Shown: one piece after another, positions 49,601-61,400 of the stretch
Position numbering within the stretch: position 1 is the stretch's first letter
Layout: each line of letters opens with the position of its first letter
Assembly: GCF_037975245.1 (NCBI RefSeq)
Contig: NC_092565.1
Coordinates: 10,782,499-10,846,498 of the forward strand
Length of the DNA stretch: 64,000 nucleotides
Source: Apostichopus japonicus
Taxonomy: Eukaryota; Echinodermata; Holothuroidea; Aspidochirotida; Stichopodidae
Reading direction: 5' to 3'
Translations under genes and position numbers: made by a program
Notes under the pieces: generated by a model
The model's database searches: none
What the model saw: only the letters and a program-made list of their open reading frames with translations
What the model was told of the DNA's origin: nothing

Positions 49601-52247
49601 GACATGATTGTCAGCAGAAAGCAAAATGTGAGTAAACTTCAAAATCGCCTCTCAAAACCATCAGGTTGAAACTTGTGGATCTGATTTATGTGACTTTCTG
49701 ATGGAACTGGCTTTTTGAGACTTTGCCTTTTTGTCAGAAAACCGGTGAAAATGACGAGTTTCATTACCAATCAGTAGTATTGATAGGATCTCACTTTTGG
49801 ATCAAGTTAATGCTATCCCACTTTGCTCAGGTACCATTGAAAAGTTGTGTGGGAATGTAGCTATTGTGTGTAGGACGTAGTGGACCGAAATACGACCAAA
49901 GTGGACCTATGTGAGTTCGTGAGAAAGATTTCAAGCTTATAAACTTTAAAAGAAAGAAGACTTTGGACCCCGAGAAAGTTGCTCAGTACTTCCTGAACAC
50001 AGCTGTAAAAGTTTGTGCATTGTGTCTTAAGGTTATAATTTTCTTCCTAGTAAAGAAGGGCAATTTGGAGACAAAATTTCATAGCAAGAGAAAGGCTGTG
50101 CTTCATGATTGTTCAGTTTTGTAAACTTTCTTTTTCGATGTTTTCAATCCTACAGGCATTTTCAGATCATTCGGATTTAGTGTCACGAAGAATGGGATTC
50201 ATCCCACTTCCTCTAGGCTGCTTGGTAAGTTAAAGATTGGTGCGAAATTTATCAGGATTTAAGAATGATTAACCAGATGCGAAATCGCCAGCCTAATTTG
50301 TAGCTTTCTACATTGCTGATTTGTAGCAAAGTTGGACAGTTCCCAGTTGGATTTGGACTATTTTTTCTTATCTAATTTGGTGCCTGTCCCACAAGATTAA
50401 AATTTAAAAGTTGTAGGTAGTATCACACACATTAATATGTTAGCCAAAAAGTGTGCAAATGTTTCTTCTACTTTAGAGTAAATAATAATAACAGTCTGAG
50501 ACGGGAAATTAGTCAAGCTACTTTTTGTGGCGCAAATCAGTTGGCCTTCCACCATCTTCCCGCTTGTTATGGAGCAAACCACTGTTATGCTAGAAAACTT
50601 CTCTCCAATGGGCAGGAGACTGTCCTGGCCAGACCAAGACTAGTTACTTTTGCTTCAGATGGAAACTGATAGTTAAATCACATAGACATTGAATTGGCAA
50701 CAGTCTATCCGTCTTGCAGGTTTACAGAATCGTTCGACAAACCGTCTGCATCGACGGATCAGTTGCAGTAGTTTTGTTTGTTCTTTCATTTTTGTGGTAA
50801 GTATTTCAATTTTTCAAATAAAAAGAGGTTTTAAGTTAAAAAAAATATATATTTATTGTTAAAACTTTATTTTTTTGGCTTTCTTTTTGGTTATTATTTT
50901 TTGATCCACACAGATCAAGAGTATTGAATAAACAGAAGCTTAAGTCTGTTTGTGAAAGAGGAATTTGTAGATGTCATTGATATGTGTAGTGTTAGGAGTG
51001 TAGTGTTAGCTCAGTGGTGAACGCCGGTCCCTTTCAATCATAAGGTCCCGAGTTCGGATCACTCCAAGATTAATGTATGTCGTCAAGTTATAGAGTTGTT
51101 GACAATTCATAATCAGGGACGTTAAATATGAATCTAAGAGACTGACTTCCGTCAGTTTGCGGCTTTGATAAGCCAGTGAGGCTTCTTCGCGAGTTCCTGC
51201 TTGCAGGAGGATCTAAAATACATACATACAAATACATACAAATGTTATTGCTGTATTATAGCATGTTACATGTTTATGTATCTATTTATCACTGGCTGTC
51301 ATTGGTCAATGAAGTTGATTTGTATAAGCATTCTTGCAATTGGGATCTCCAGCCACCCCTAAGTCAACAGAGGGCGCTGTCATCATATCGGTCCCAAGCC
51401 GTATATTTAGATCGGTCCTTTCTAGTTCCACGAAACTTGACAAGCTGCAGTCTCTGAAATCACAGAGAATTCCTTTGAGGATTCTCTGGACAGACACTTC
51501 TTGACAAAGGACCTGCACATTCACTAATTTGCACATAGTGAGACATACTCAAACTAGCATACGGTTTTTACCACTCATAATTAGCACAATTTAATAGTGA
51601 AATGTCGCCCATCGTTCATTTGGCAACCTTTCACACATCTGGTCGTCAGCCTATCAGAAGGTTGCTTTGAGGTATTTAAAATCACTTCCCTGAGTTTAAA
51701 TTTTAAGTGTCAGAAAATTGTATCTAAGTCTCTGAAATGGAAATATATATAGGTGGGGAATTGATAGTGACATGATTGATCAAATGAAATTGATTGAATG
51801 TGACTGATGACTGAAAGTTTCTCTTGTTCTTTTGTCCACATCAAAAGCCTGGTTGCTTTCAAGGTACTGGTCAGCATCGTCCTGTTAGTGGTCGCGTCCA
51901 GACTGGTGAAGGACTGTGGCCTCATGGAGGAGATCATCAAGGACTCGTCGACGAAGGAGAAAAGCCCCAAGCACAAACATGACAGAGAGATCTCCAAGTC
52001 GACCTCCAACATCGAGGAAGAGGAGAGACAAAGTCAAGACATAACCAACCTTCGTAAAATCAACTCTCAGACTCTGCTCTCTTCGGAGAGCACGTTCTGC
52101 GTCGGGGTCTTGGCAGGTGACCTCGAGGTCGGATCTGTCTTCAAGCGGAACAGTCACGCCAAGACACCGAAGGAGACAAAATCCGAGGGCAACGCCAGAC
52201 CCCTGTCGGACATCGAGAGGTACACATTGTGCAATCGTATAGTTTAA
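40661..52247 (+). CDS. TAPT1: TAPT1 multi-pass membrane protein, complete, 13 coding exons
   Basis: Exons: 40661-40838, 41597-41727, 43051-43169, 43889-44042, 45154-45289, 46282-46379, 47000-47069, 47896-47976, 48464-48573, 49568-49627, 50156-50224, 50720-50796, 51848-52247. They sum to 1683 nt, giving 560 residues (human TAPT1 is about 567). Signature stretches are RVYTFIRIPKELEK (exon 2), RGQAVIKLYIMYNMLD (exon 4), QATTLNVAFNSHNKALLTIM (exon 6), KHAFITKFN (exon 9) and RRMGFIPLPLGCL (exon 11). Exon 5 ends with donor GTATCC, a weak site chosen because joining it to 46282 restores YVFLHA as in vertebrates. The acidic N-terminus and the basic, Ser-rich C-terminal tail (SSTKEKSPKHKHD) are poorly conserved. 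Known role of the family: a membrane protein at the ciliary base, needed for cilium formation and skeletal patterning in vertebrates. Introns carry a LINE fragment (intron 2), a SINE (intron 4), a 70-bp tandem array (intron 5) and a second SINE (intron 12). Confidence 0.96.
42070..42755 (+). mobile_element. Non-LTR retrotransposon 3' fragment in TAPT1 intron 2
   Basis: Broken frames read SSFLDYCNSLLYGLRATEVQ with KLQHLQNPAVRLVTQS, and later DRSFSVAARAIWNNLPSHI with SVDSFKRSLKMYLFKD then a stop. This is the typical C-terminal end of animal non-LTR reverse transcriptases. The 3' end has GGCGCTATATAAAT and a TATTATTAGTATTATT tail. Confidence 0.82.
42961..43018. repeat. Tandem duplication, about 30-bp unit, in TAPT1 intron 2
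   Basis: Two copies of AAGGTAAAGGTAAAAACATT followed by KGATCTA, just before exon 3 (43051). Confidence 0.9.
44068..44395 (-). mobile_element. tRNA-like SINE with (ATT)n tail in TAPT1 intron 4
   Basis: Minus-strand head: AAGTGGTTAAGGCAGTGAAC, then the B-box-like TGTTCGAGTCCTGG near 44335. The body includes TTGTGTCCTTGGGCAAGGCA. The 3' tail is the AAT-rich run at 44071-44098 (plus view). It resembles tRNA-derived SINEs widespread in marine invertebrates. Confidence 0.7.
45460..45930. repeat. Tandem array, about 70-bp unit, six copies, in TAPT1 intron 5
   Basis: Copies are marked by CTGATACTGTGGTATTTACT near 45512, 45588, 45657, 45728, 45797 and 45868, with CACTAGGGGTGCAC or CTTGGGGTGGAC between them. 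Confidence 0.9.
48636..48730 (-). mobile_element. 3' tail of a retroelement in TAPT1 intron 9
   Basis: The minus strand has AAGCGCTTAGAACTTG and GCGCTATATAAATAACG followed by an (AAT)n tail, the same type of 3' end as the LINE fragment at 42.7 kb. Confidence 0.5.
48995..49435. repeat. Diverged repeat array rich in ATCATGTGA, TAPT1 intron 9
   Basis: TCATGTGA, TCATGTAAA and close variants recur at least eleven times, partly as 105-115 bp diverged units (starts near 49172, 49281, 49379). Confidence 0.6.
51002..51240 (+). mobile_element. tRNA-derived SINE, uninterrupted, TAPT1 intron 12
   Basis: A-box-like TTAGCTCAGTGG at 51006-51017; B-box-like GAGTTCGGATCACTC at 51050-51064; then the same body as the split copy at 23.3 kb, including GGCTTTGATAAGCC (hairpin) and GCAGGAGGATCTAA, with a CATACATACAAATACATAC tail. 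Confidence 0.88.
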
Positions 52248-52589
52248 GGCACTGGAAGTCGAGACAGATCTAACATGGAGTTATTCTGATGTCATTTTTT
52301 GGGGGTGTGGGGGGATTGAGATGTGACCAGCTGAGGCTTTCTCCTTTAGTTAAAGTTTTCTTATATTTGTTTTTACACATGAAAAGTTTTGAAAGTCTAG
52401 AGACTATGATTATCCAGGACATGAGGAATGTTGGAATGGATCTGAAATAATTAAAACAATACCACAAATATGACATGGATACATCATCTGACCGACAGAC
52501 AACAGTCGTCAGTAAAATTACTTAATTATTATTATAATTAAGTATTTTAGTGTCATCTACTTTTGTCATCCCATTGTTTCCTTCTGTGG

Positions 52590-52933
52590 AATAAAGGGGA
52601 GGGTGTAAGTGATGTGAGGTCCTCAATAATAAGATTATATTTCTACGTCTGTACCCGTCTTCTGCCATTCTGCTGCAACTAAATGTGTTGTTATGAGGTA
52701 ACTGTCTTTTGCATTAATTGGTTATTAGTCTAATTAATTTATCATCTGACCAAGCAAAAAAGTGCCACTATTTTTAATCTTCTGAGTAAGTACATTTCTC
52801 TATGTCTTTCTGTCCATTTAAATTTGGATTGAAAATTTTGACGAGGTTATTTCTTTCTAAACAAGAAAGCAAAGGACTCAAGGCTGCTGCTTTAATTGAT
52901 GTCTGTGGTTTTGTTGTTTCAAAAGAAAATAAA
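52590..52933 (+). terminator. Candidate polyadenylation signals of TAPT1
   Basis: AATAAA at 52590-52595 and at 52928-52933, 345 and 680 bp after the stop. Confidence 0.5.
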
Positions 52934-53643
52934 GTTTATAAGGAACTTTTTTTGAAATGTATCAGCTAGGTGATATCCCATTTGTCCATAAACAGAATAC
53001 ATTGATTCACAGTGACCAATAGACACAAGACACAAAAGAAAAACTTGGAAAACGACCTGAATCGGCAGTGAAATCGGCAACATTTACTGCAACTCTCTTT
53101 GCTTTTCAGTAGTTAGATTCAGTTTAAATAGGGGGTAATTAATATTTCAACAAATAGATAGTGTCAAAGAAATTTAATCAGGGTCACAGAACCATTTAGA
53201 ACCATATTTCAAGAGTTGAAAGTAGACCATTTAAAATACTAAAAAACTGTCATTTTTCTAATATCTGGTTGAATTTTCCAAAATATTTGCCTTAATGTTC
53301 AGTATAAGGACATCTGGAAATATCGGAGACCATTTTTTTAAAGTTCGACTCGGTTTAGGAATGAAGCGAATAGGCTAAGAATTCAAAAGGTTTTATCTAC
53401 ATATTGTATGCAGGCTGTACAAAATACGAACGTAGGTTGACAGGGTATGGGTGACAATTTGGAAACAGTCGCAAATCTTATTGAAGGCATGATTTCTGCC
53501 TACATAAGGCATGAGTTGTATCTCTTTGAGGTACAGGTAAATGGAGAAAGTTAACACATGTATCTTTTAATGTCTTGTACAAAATTTCTGGACAGGGTGC
53601 AGTAATATATAGGTTTTTTTCTTCTCTCGTTATTATGTCACAT

Positions 53644-53706
53644 ACCAACCCTTTGCATGATGGTAAAAGGTTTTTACCAACCCTTTGCATGATGGTAAAA
53701 GTTTTT
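53644..53706. repeat. Tandem duplication, 32-bp unit
   Basis: Two copies of a unit containing CCAACCCTTTGCATGATGG. Confidence 0.93.
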
Positions 53707-55559
53707 ATTTTATTTTGATAGTTTGCACTATTGTTACTCTATCAGGTAGGGTATGTATTAGTATTAGGTTTATCCAATTAACCTGATGGAAAATTGAAAT
53801 ATGGTTGATCCCAAACTGTATTAATAAATGTTAACTTCAATTTTTTGCCCCCCCTAATAAGCACATGCTTTAGTGTTTCTATCTCTATATGTTTATTACC
53901 AAAGCCTGAAGATCTGTCTTTCCAACAAAGAACAGGAAATACCTGTATAGCAAAGATGCTATACAATGCTACATTTGTGAAGCAGTTTTGCTGTTTGTAT
54001 GCCATCTGATAACCAGATAAACAATGGGCTAAAGTGCAGAAAACAAAGCTGTCATCTACAACACATGTAAAAGTCTAGGGTTAATGTGGTGGGGCAGGGG
54101 GTGAAAGTTCTGTTTGTCACTGGAGGGTGGTGGGAGGATAGATTCTTAGGTTCAGCTCTCGTTTGTATTGTACAGATTTGATTGTCTTTGGTCAGTAACA
54201 ATGCTTATTACAAGGTATGGTCGATTTTGAGTGATACAAACTGTTTTTGGTTCAAAAGGGAAAAGTTAAAGGTTGGCTAACTGTTTTTTGTTTTGGTGAC
54301 CTCAGGTCATCCTCAGAGGTATAACTATTAAATTGTGCAGGATATGATAGTATCTGGTCAGTAGAAGATGTATTAAAATTAGGCATTTGTAATATTTGCA
54401 ATGCCTGGCAGCCTGGTTGTCATAAAAGAGTGTAAAAGTTCATTGGTATTGCCCCCAAATATGTTGGAAAGTAAGAAAATGGTCAAATACAGTCAAGCTT
54501 TTTAACAAGGTATTTACTGCCACATGCAAAGTATTTCACTCTTTGATATATTTAACTGTCTATTTTCACACACATCATCAGTGTGTAAGAGGAACATAAA
54601 GTTCACAACTACCAGGAGGTTTATTTTGAAAAACTCGAGCAAGTTTCACATGCTAAGCTTTGCAGTCAACTTTGATGACCTATAACCAGTGTGTCTCCAT
54701 TTAATGTTTTTTTCTTGTTTTTATTACTGACCTGTATCTTATGTTAAAGCTTTAATCCTACAGGTTGACTGCCACTGATATATACTACTATTTCTCATCT
54801 GTAGTGCATGCTTACATCAATTTCCATGTTTTGTTTTTCACTTGTTCTTACTTCAATCTGCAGCAAACTTTAAACCCACCGAAAAACATCATTTTGATCC
54901 AGCTGAGTTGGTCATGTGTCTAACTTTTGTAATGACTAAATATTACCTTTCAATTTTTTTTTTTGGAAGCCAGTTAATTTAATATTAAAAATGCAATTAA
55001 TATTACTATTTTTAATATGCATTTATTAATATGTTAAATATTTAATATGTTAATTAATCAATATATTAATTATGCATTTATTAATGTGCATTTAATATTA
55101 TTTTATATTATTTTGTTAAGCGCTACGAGAATTATTTCATAGTTTGTTTGGCGCTATATAAAAAAAAATTATGTATTAATATTAATTAAGTCGTGTAACC
55201 AAATGGGGAAGGTTGTGAGGGAAAGTTGGGGATGCAGAATTAGAGATTAGTTTGGTTATTAGCTCTTTAAGTTGTAAAAAGTTGAGCCCTGTTGACAAAA
55301 ATGTTTGATTTTTGGAAGTCACTTCATTGATCGTTGGTCATAAAAATCAAGCAAACTTGCTCTCAGAGTATCATAAACGTAAGAGAAATTCTTCTCCTCT
55401 GTCTCTCCATGATTTTTTGGCTACACAGAACAAGACGTCTAACAAACCTGATTTTATAATCTCAGTGATACCAAGGTTCATAAGACAATGACGGTGATAG
55501 CTATGGGGGTCGGGGAGGAGGTTGGGTCATACCAAGAATTGTAAGACATGACTGTCATG

Positions 55560-55738
55560 CAGTGGTATAGCTATAAGGGTGGGTGGCTAGTCCCCCAAAC
55601 ATTTATCTGCCCTCCCCCCATAAAAAGGGGGGGTGGAGTCATGAAAATTGTCATGAAAAAGGTTTGTTATAGAATAAAGGTTTTGCCTTCCCCGAAACAT
55701 TGGGACACCTAAATAAAAGAAGTCTAGCTATGCCCCTG
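55560..55738. mobile_element. hAT-type MITE, 179 bp
   Basis: Ends are CAGTGGTATAGCTA and (complement) CAGGGGCATAGCTA. Flanking 8-mers CTGTCATG (55552-55559) and CTGTTATG (55739-55746) differ at one base, fitting an aged 8-bp target duplication. The interior holds a G7 tract and no protein. Confidence 0.8.
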
Positions 55739-57947
55739 CTGTTATGAATATTTTACTTTATTTTCAAATCAATTTGCATCCTTCATCAGAAATGTGAATC
55801 ATAAAATTGTTTCAAAGGTTGACTACCAACATTTGAGTTTGAATCAGCAAGATTTGTCAAAAGTGGTAAAGGTTGATCTTTGAACATTTATTAGAATTTA
55901 GTGAGAGCAAGAATTTACAGAAAATTTATATATTATCTTTACTTTCCACCTTGATATTTGTTTTATATTTCTTTCTTTAACTATCAAATTAATCTACCTT
56001 TTTTTATGCATTGTAAACATGATTGAATTGAAAGGTGATAATTCACCAAGACGTTTCTTGTGTGTTCCATCACGGCACTAGATATTCCACAGTATGTACT
56101 AATATGGTATTAATAATTGGTTCGGTGTAATGCTGGTCTTTCTAAACAAACAAAAAAATTATATTTCACAGATCATTTCCTATTTATAGTGGAAATGGTT
56201 TTATTAAAATAAATCACATGAGCATGGTATAGCATTGAATGACTTTAGACTCTTCATTGAGATATCATCTCAAGACTATATGTGTATATATTTCTGCATG
56301 CACCCTCAGACCAGGTGTACAACCACCATTTGTGTACTTGGTGGGGGGGGGGGGATAAGATGTTATGTCATCCTGGGAAGGATCTATGGGCAGGTACGTC
56401 CGTTCCCTTTTGACAAACTTTGGCAAAATGGAGAGTTTGTAGATGATTAATGGTGCTGTTTTTTGCAAGTTGTGAAAGTGTGAAACTGACTAATATTGAA
56501 AAGTTGGACTGCATATACATGTTATATATTTTTGTACTGTATACAGAACTTTGGTAATATTCTGTCACGCAGTGGTGTGGGGTGAGGAGGTGTGTGGGTG
56601 TATCGTTTCCCCTGAGTCTCCACAGAAGTATTCCTGTGTACTCCTGCCTCAGTTACTGCTTCACATAGGCCTAAACTTCTTCCCAATCCCCATTACAAAC
56701 ACATGTCACCCCCCCCCTCACCCCGCCCCAACTAACACCCCTCCCACCTAACTAAAACAAACACACTAGGTGGTATTACACCAGCATCGGGCTATTAACA
56801 CTTTTTGAGAGGTATCGCGGCACTTATAATTGGCGTTGGAAGCTCTAAAATAGTGATTGGCAGAAAACCAGTGAGCTCTTCCACCAGGCTGCTTAGAATA
56901 CGTACGTTTCCCGTTAATCAGCCCAAAATAATAACTGCCATTTAAATTCCGAGGAGGCCCAGAATAAACGTTGTAAATTCTCAAATTTTTGTTCTCAAAT
57001 TTTGTTAATTATGTGTTAAAATGTCTACTTTTTATATCTGACAGGACTTATTTCAAATCTGTCAACCATTTTTGATAATATAAGTCGAACTTTGGAAATA
57101 CAAATCAAAAATATTTCATATACCAGTAGTTTGTCGTAATTTCGACATCATCATAAAATACACACTATTATATAAAAAGATTTTGAGTGTTTCATATCAA
57201 AATATTCTACAATATTCTACTTTTACTATTTTGTCTCAATATCCCCCTCCCGTCCTCTGGTTACACCTATGTTATGACCATGCATATATAATTAGCATGC
57301 ATTTTCCAGTTAGTAATGCTATTTAATGAAACGACTGGGTTATAAAGGTTATGATAAACATCCACCAAGTACCTCGTGGCTCGCACAGTACCGATTATTG
57401 TATTGGATCTGTCGTGTTTCTCTATACACGTACACATGTAAATACATGCAATGGCCCCTCGCATGCGTTGCATGCTCTATCATTTAACATAAGCTACCGA
57501 CGCATACAGATTGGAACATTTGTCGGCTATTAGTATTGGTACTGTTTTGCCAATTGTCATTCCCCAAATTGTTTGCAGCTGCAATAAAACACATGTTGTG
57601 TTCCGTCTGTTGATCTGAATTTAAATATGGTAAATATTACTTCTGACTTTGCGGGGTTATGCCTGCATTAAGCCTCATGACTAACTTGTTTTTTTTTTAA
57701 GACGGCTCTCTTACGCTAGGCTAGTACTAGTACTAGTTGTAGTAGTACTAGTTATACTTTATAGCCTAGGCATGTGTTGAATAACGTTAGACATATTCAC
57801 TAGCCATTGCCTTATTTGTCGCTAAGTCAGGCATTTATAGGGATAATCGTTTGATTAGGCCTTGCTTTACGTCCGCATGATGGAGGCTAAAAATGACGGA
57901 GGTTCGTCAAAAATGAGTATAGTCGCTTTAGTAGTGTCACAGACATG

Positions 57948-58255
57948 TTAAAAGATCTCAATTGGGATACTCTCGAAAACAGAAGAATCAAAGCATGACT
58001 TGTTACCATATATAAAGAGACTCATGGCCTTATTCCAAGCAATATAAATAACCTTCTTGAAGACAAAGACAAACTAACTACACGTCAATCTCACAGTTTG
58101 AATTATAAAATTCCTCAAGCTCAAAAGAACATTATAGATATTCGCTTTATCCTCGCACCATTCCTCAGTGGAATGCACTCCCACCTGAACTAAAATCAGC
58201 ACTAAACACCGACTCCTTCAAGTTCATGCTGGGAAGTCAGCAGCACCATTAGCAA
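57948..58255 (+). mobile_element. Non-LTR reverse transcriptase C-terminal fragment just upstream of NOP56
   Basis: Frames read LNWDTLENRRIKA, then HGLIPSNINNLLEDKDKLTT, RQSHSLNYKIPQAQKN, and after a shift PRTIPQWNALPPELKSA with NTDSFKFML. This is the usual end of animal non-LTR reverse transcriptases. It lies where NOP56 intron 1 or the promoter should be. Confidence 0.8.
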
Positions 58256-58488
58256 AACTCGAAGGACTGCACATCAACAGCCACATCAGGGGCGATTTGT
58301 GCAGTATCACACCAAGACCAAGGCCAGATAATGTTAATCATAGGCCTAACTTGGCTAATTGTCCATAAATTACTGCTAGGGAGCAGGGCATAGGCTAGCC
58401 TACATTAACAAAAACATTCCTACTGTATGATCAATGTCATGTTTTTATATGTGATATGTACAATAATATTCTTCTCCCCTATTTACAG

Positions 58489-61400
58489 GCCATGTACGTT
58501 CTCTTCGAACATGCCTCTGGTTTTGGCTTATTCTCGGTCAAAGAATTTGAAGAAATCTCCATGCTTCAGAGCCAAGTAGAAAAGAATGTGACAGAATTTG
58601 GCAAATTTGCTGGCTTGATTAAATTACATGCATTCAGCCCATTCAAATCTGGTGCTAATGCCTTGGATAACATGAACTGTATCTCAGAAGGTAAGCATGA
58701 CCTGACTAATTGTTTTTTCTTTGAACTTTCAAATTTTAGTAATTTGAAATTTAGAGTTGCTAACAGCTGTTTTTTACCATGTAGATTGAAAATTGTGTCA
58801 CCTTTGGCTCATAAGTACTGTATGCAAGAGTTCATCAAACTTACACTGTTATCCAGTGTCATTTATGTTGTATGACACATTGATCCCTCCCCCCGACATG
58901 TAAATTAAGACCTATAAAGTTAAATTTACACATAAATACTGTTTTCCTCTCTACAGGACTGTTGCATGATGATCTCAAATTGTTCCTGGACACAAATCTC
59001 TCAGAGAGGAAGGGAAAAGTAATATTAGGGGTCGGAGACAGTAAGATCGGTGCTGCCATTCAAGAGGAACTCGGTATAACATGCCAAACATCAGGGGTGG
59101 CGTCTGAAATTATCAGAGGTAAAGATAAATTTTCTCAAATTTAATGTCATTTTATCTTATTGAGAACAACCCTAGATGTGGCTTGATTTCTGGACATTAT
59201 GAAATCAAAAGTATATTTATAGGGAATTATTTTGTGAAGCACTTCTTAGAAAGCTCTGACCTTTGTCTCTTATAGAATACTATGGTTCCTGTTAAGCTGC
59301 AATACACATCCTTGGACTTGTATAGCAACTGGACCATTTTGCATAGCATTTTGCGATGCAACACTGGATCAATAATGTATTGTATTTAAGTGGTCGATAT
59401 GTTTTTTGATGTGTAAAAGGGTAACATGATATATTTGCATCTAGTTGAAAACTTCCATGAATATATATTGATATAGGCACAAAAGGATTCAATTGAAAAT
59501 TAAGCTGCCTACATTACATTCCGATTTTTATAGGTTAAAAAAAACAACCCAAATGGGAACCACTTCGATGTTATTTCACGACAGATTATCTAGCAGCCAT
59601 GATATATCTAGATGATTATTTCGATTAGTTTAAAATTATCCTTGTTTAATACGGAATTCTTCATCACATAAAAGTGATGAAATCAGAGATCAATGGCAGT
59701 GCTTAAGTCTTGATTTGATTTGTTTTTTTTTTGTCTTTGCAGGATTAAGGTACCACTTTCCTCGGTTTGTTAAGGGTCTGTCGGACCAGTCCCAGTCCAA
59801 GGCCCAGCTTGGCCTTGGTCACAGCTACTCGAGGGCCAAAGTCAAATTCAACGTACACAGAGTAGACAATATGATCATACAGTCCATCAGTCTTCTGGAC
59901 CAACTGGACAAAGATGTCAACACTTTCTCTATGAGGATCAAGTAAGGAAATTCATTCCCATATTTTTTTATTGTTTTTATTCCCTCCCCCCCCCCCCCCA
60001 CCCACCTCCTTTGAAGACCTTTCTAGAAAGGTTAAGTAATGTATCTTAACCACTGAATTTGTTAGTAACATTGTTAGATTTTTAGAAGGTACTGAAGCAA
60101 CAACAACACAAAAGTATTGGCATCCTCTCTGGGGAAAAAAGTTGCCACAGGCATTGATATACCATATGAACACACAAAGCCGTAGATATAACAATCTCTC
60201 GTGACACATTGGCTCGTGCATCTGTAGTTCTAACGGCTGCAGCATATTTGTCTAAAATATAAACAGTAAACAAAATACCAATCATGAAAATAATGCAAAG
60301 TGCTGGACCGACTACAGATTGGATATCGAAGTAGAGTTAAACAGGTGAAAATGCTGGCAGAAAATACTGTGCAGAACTTTGTAATTATAATATTATTTGA
60401 GCCCTTCAAGACTTAAAATTTGTTTCAGTTGACTCATTCATATCTTTCAGCAACAGTCAGAGTTTTCCTATGTTGGTTTTTTTTTGCTCTAAAATGTTAA
60501 CATTTTCACTCCCACTCACCCGCTTCACTTTGTATGCTCCGACCTCTTTCCTACTATGGTTTTCTTTGTATGCAATTTTAGATTATGTCAAGGTATACAA
60601 CCTCATACCATATGTATCTGAACGGGTTACAATACAAAATGTTGCACATTATAACGTAACTTGAACTACTTTGACTGAGTGAGGGACCTCATACATGTTG
60701 GATGTGTCCTATGGAGGAACTAAGGCATGGTGTTAATGCATCTTTTATTAGGCTATAGTTCTTAAAGCAGAGAAAATGGACAAAATTGTGGAGTCAACTA
60801 GTCAGTTTCACTAGTGTCGACTAATGTTAGTAATAACATTAATGTCATGGGGATGTGTCATAATTCAGGGTGTTTTGTAGCACTGCACATCTTTTGCTCT
60901 TTCGTAAGACAAAATAACAACAGAAGAACAGCTCATAGATGCGGATCAAGAACGTTGCGTTTGATTCTTGAAATAATGCTGTAGGAAGAGAGAGACAAAA
61001 GGAAAGTGAATATTAGTAGTACTTAGCTTAGATCATTATGTAACTCTCCAATTAATTGACTTGTTTTGTTTTATATTACCAGAGAGTGGTACTCGTATCA
61101 TTTCCCAGAGCTGGCTAAGATAGTATCAGAGAATGCAGTGTACGCTAAAGTTGTCCACTACATTCAGGATCGCAAGAACTTTACAGAGGACAAGCTCGAA
61201 GGACTAGAAGAATTAGTGATGGATAGCACGAAAGCCACCGCAATCTATGATGCTCACAAGTCATCCATGGGTGAGAAGGATATTCAAGAGTCATTTAGTT
61301 TTACACAGAGGTTTTATGAATGTTGTGAACCAAAGAAATATTGAAAACACTAAGGTTTTGTGTACAAAGTCTACTTATATCTTTGGAATTTTTAGCTTTT

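Larger units (their letters stand above)
52940..57900. other. TAPT1-NOP56 intergenic DNA; no gene seen
   Basis: It holds a 32-bp tandem duplication (53644-53706), an AT-rich block of TTAATATG-type words (54960-55110), a retroelement-like tail (GGCGCTATATAAA near 55152), a MITE (55560-55738), and a TAGTACTAG cluster near 57720-57750. Short open frames carry no motif. Confidence 0.5.

Noticed and set aside
51006-51064. Functional tRNA gene
   Set aside because: Only promoter-like A and B boxes are present, no cloverleaf closes, and the sequence recurs as a SINE at 23.3 kb.
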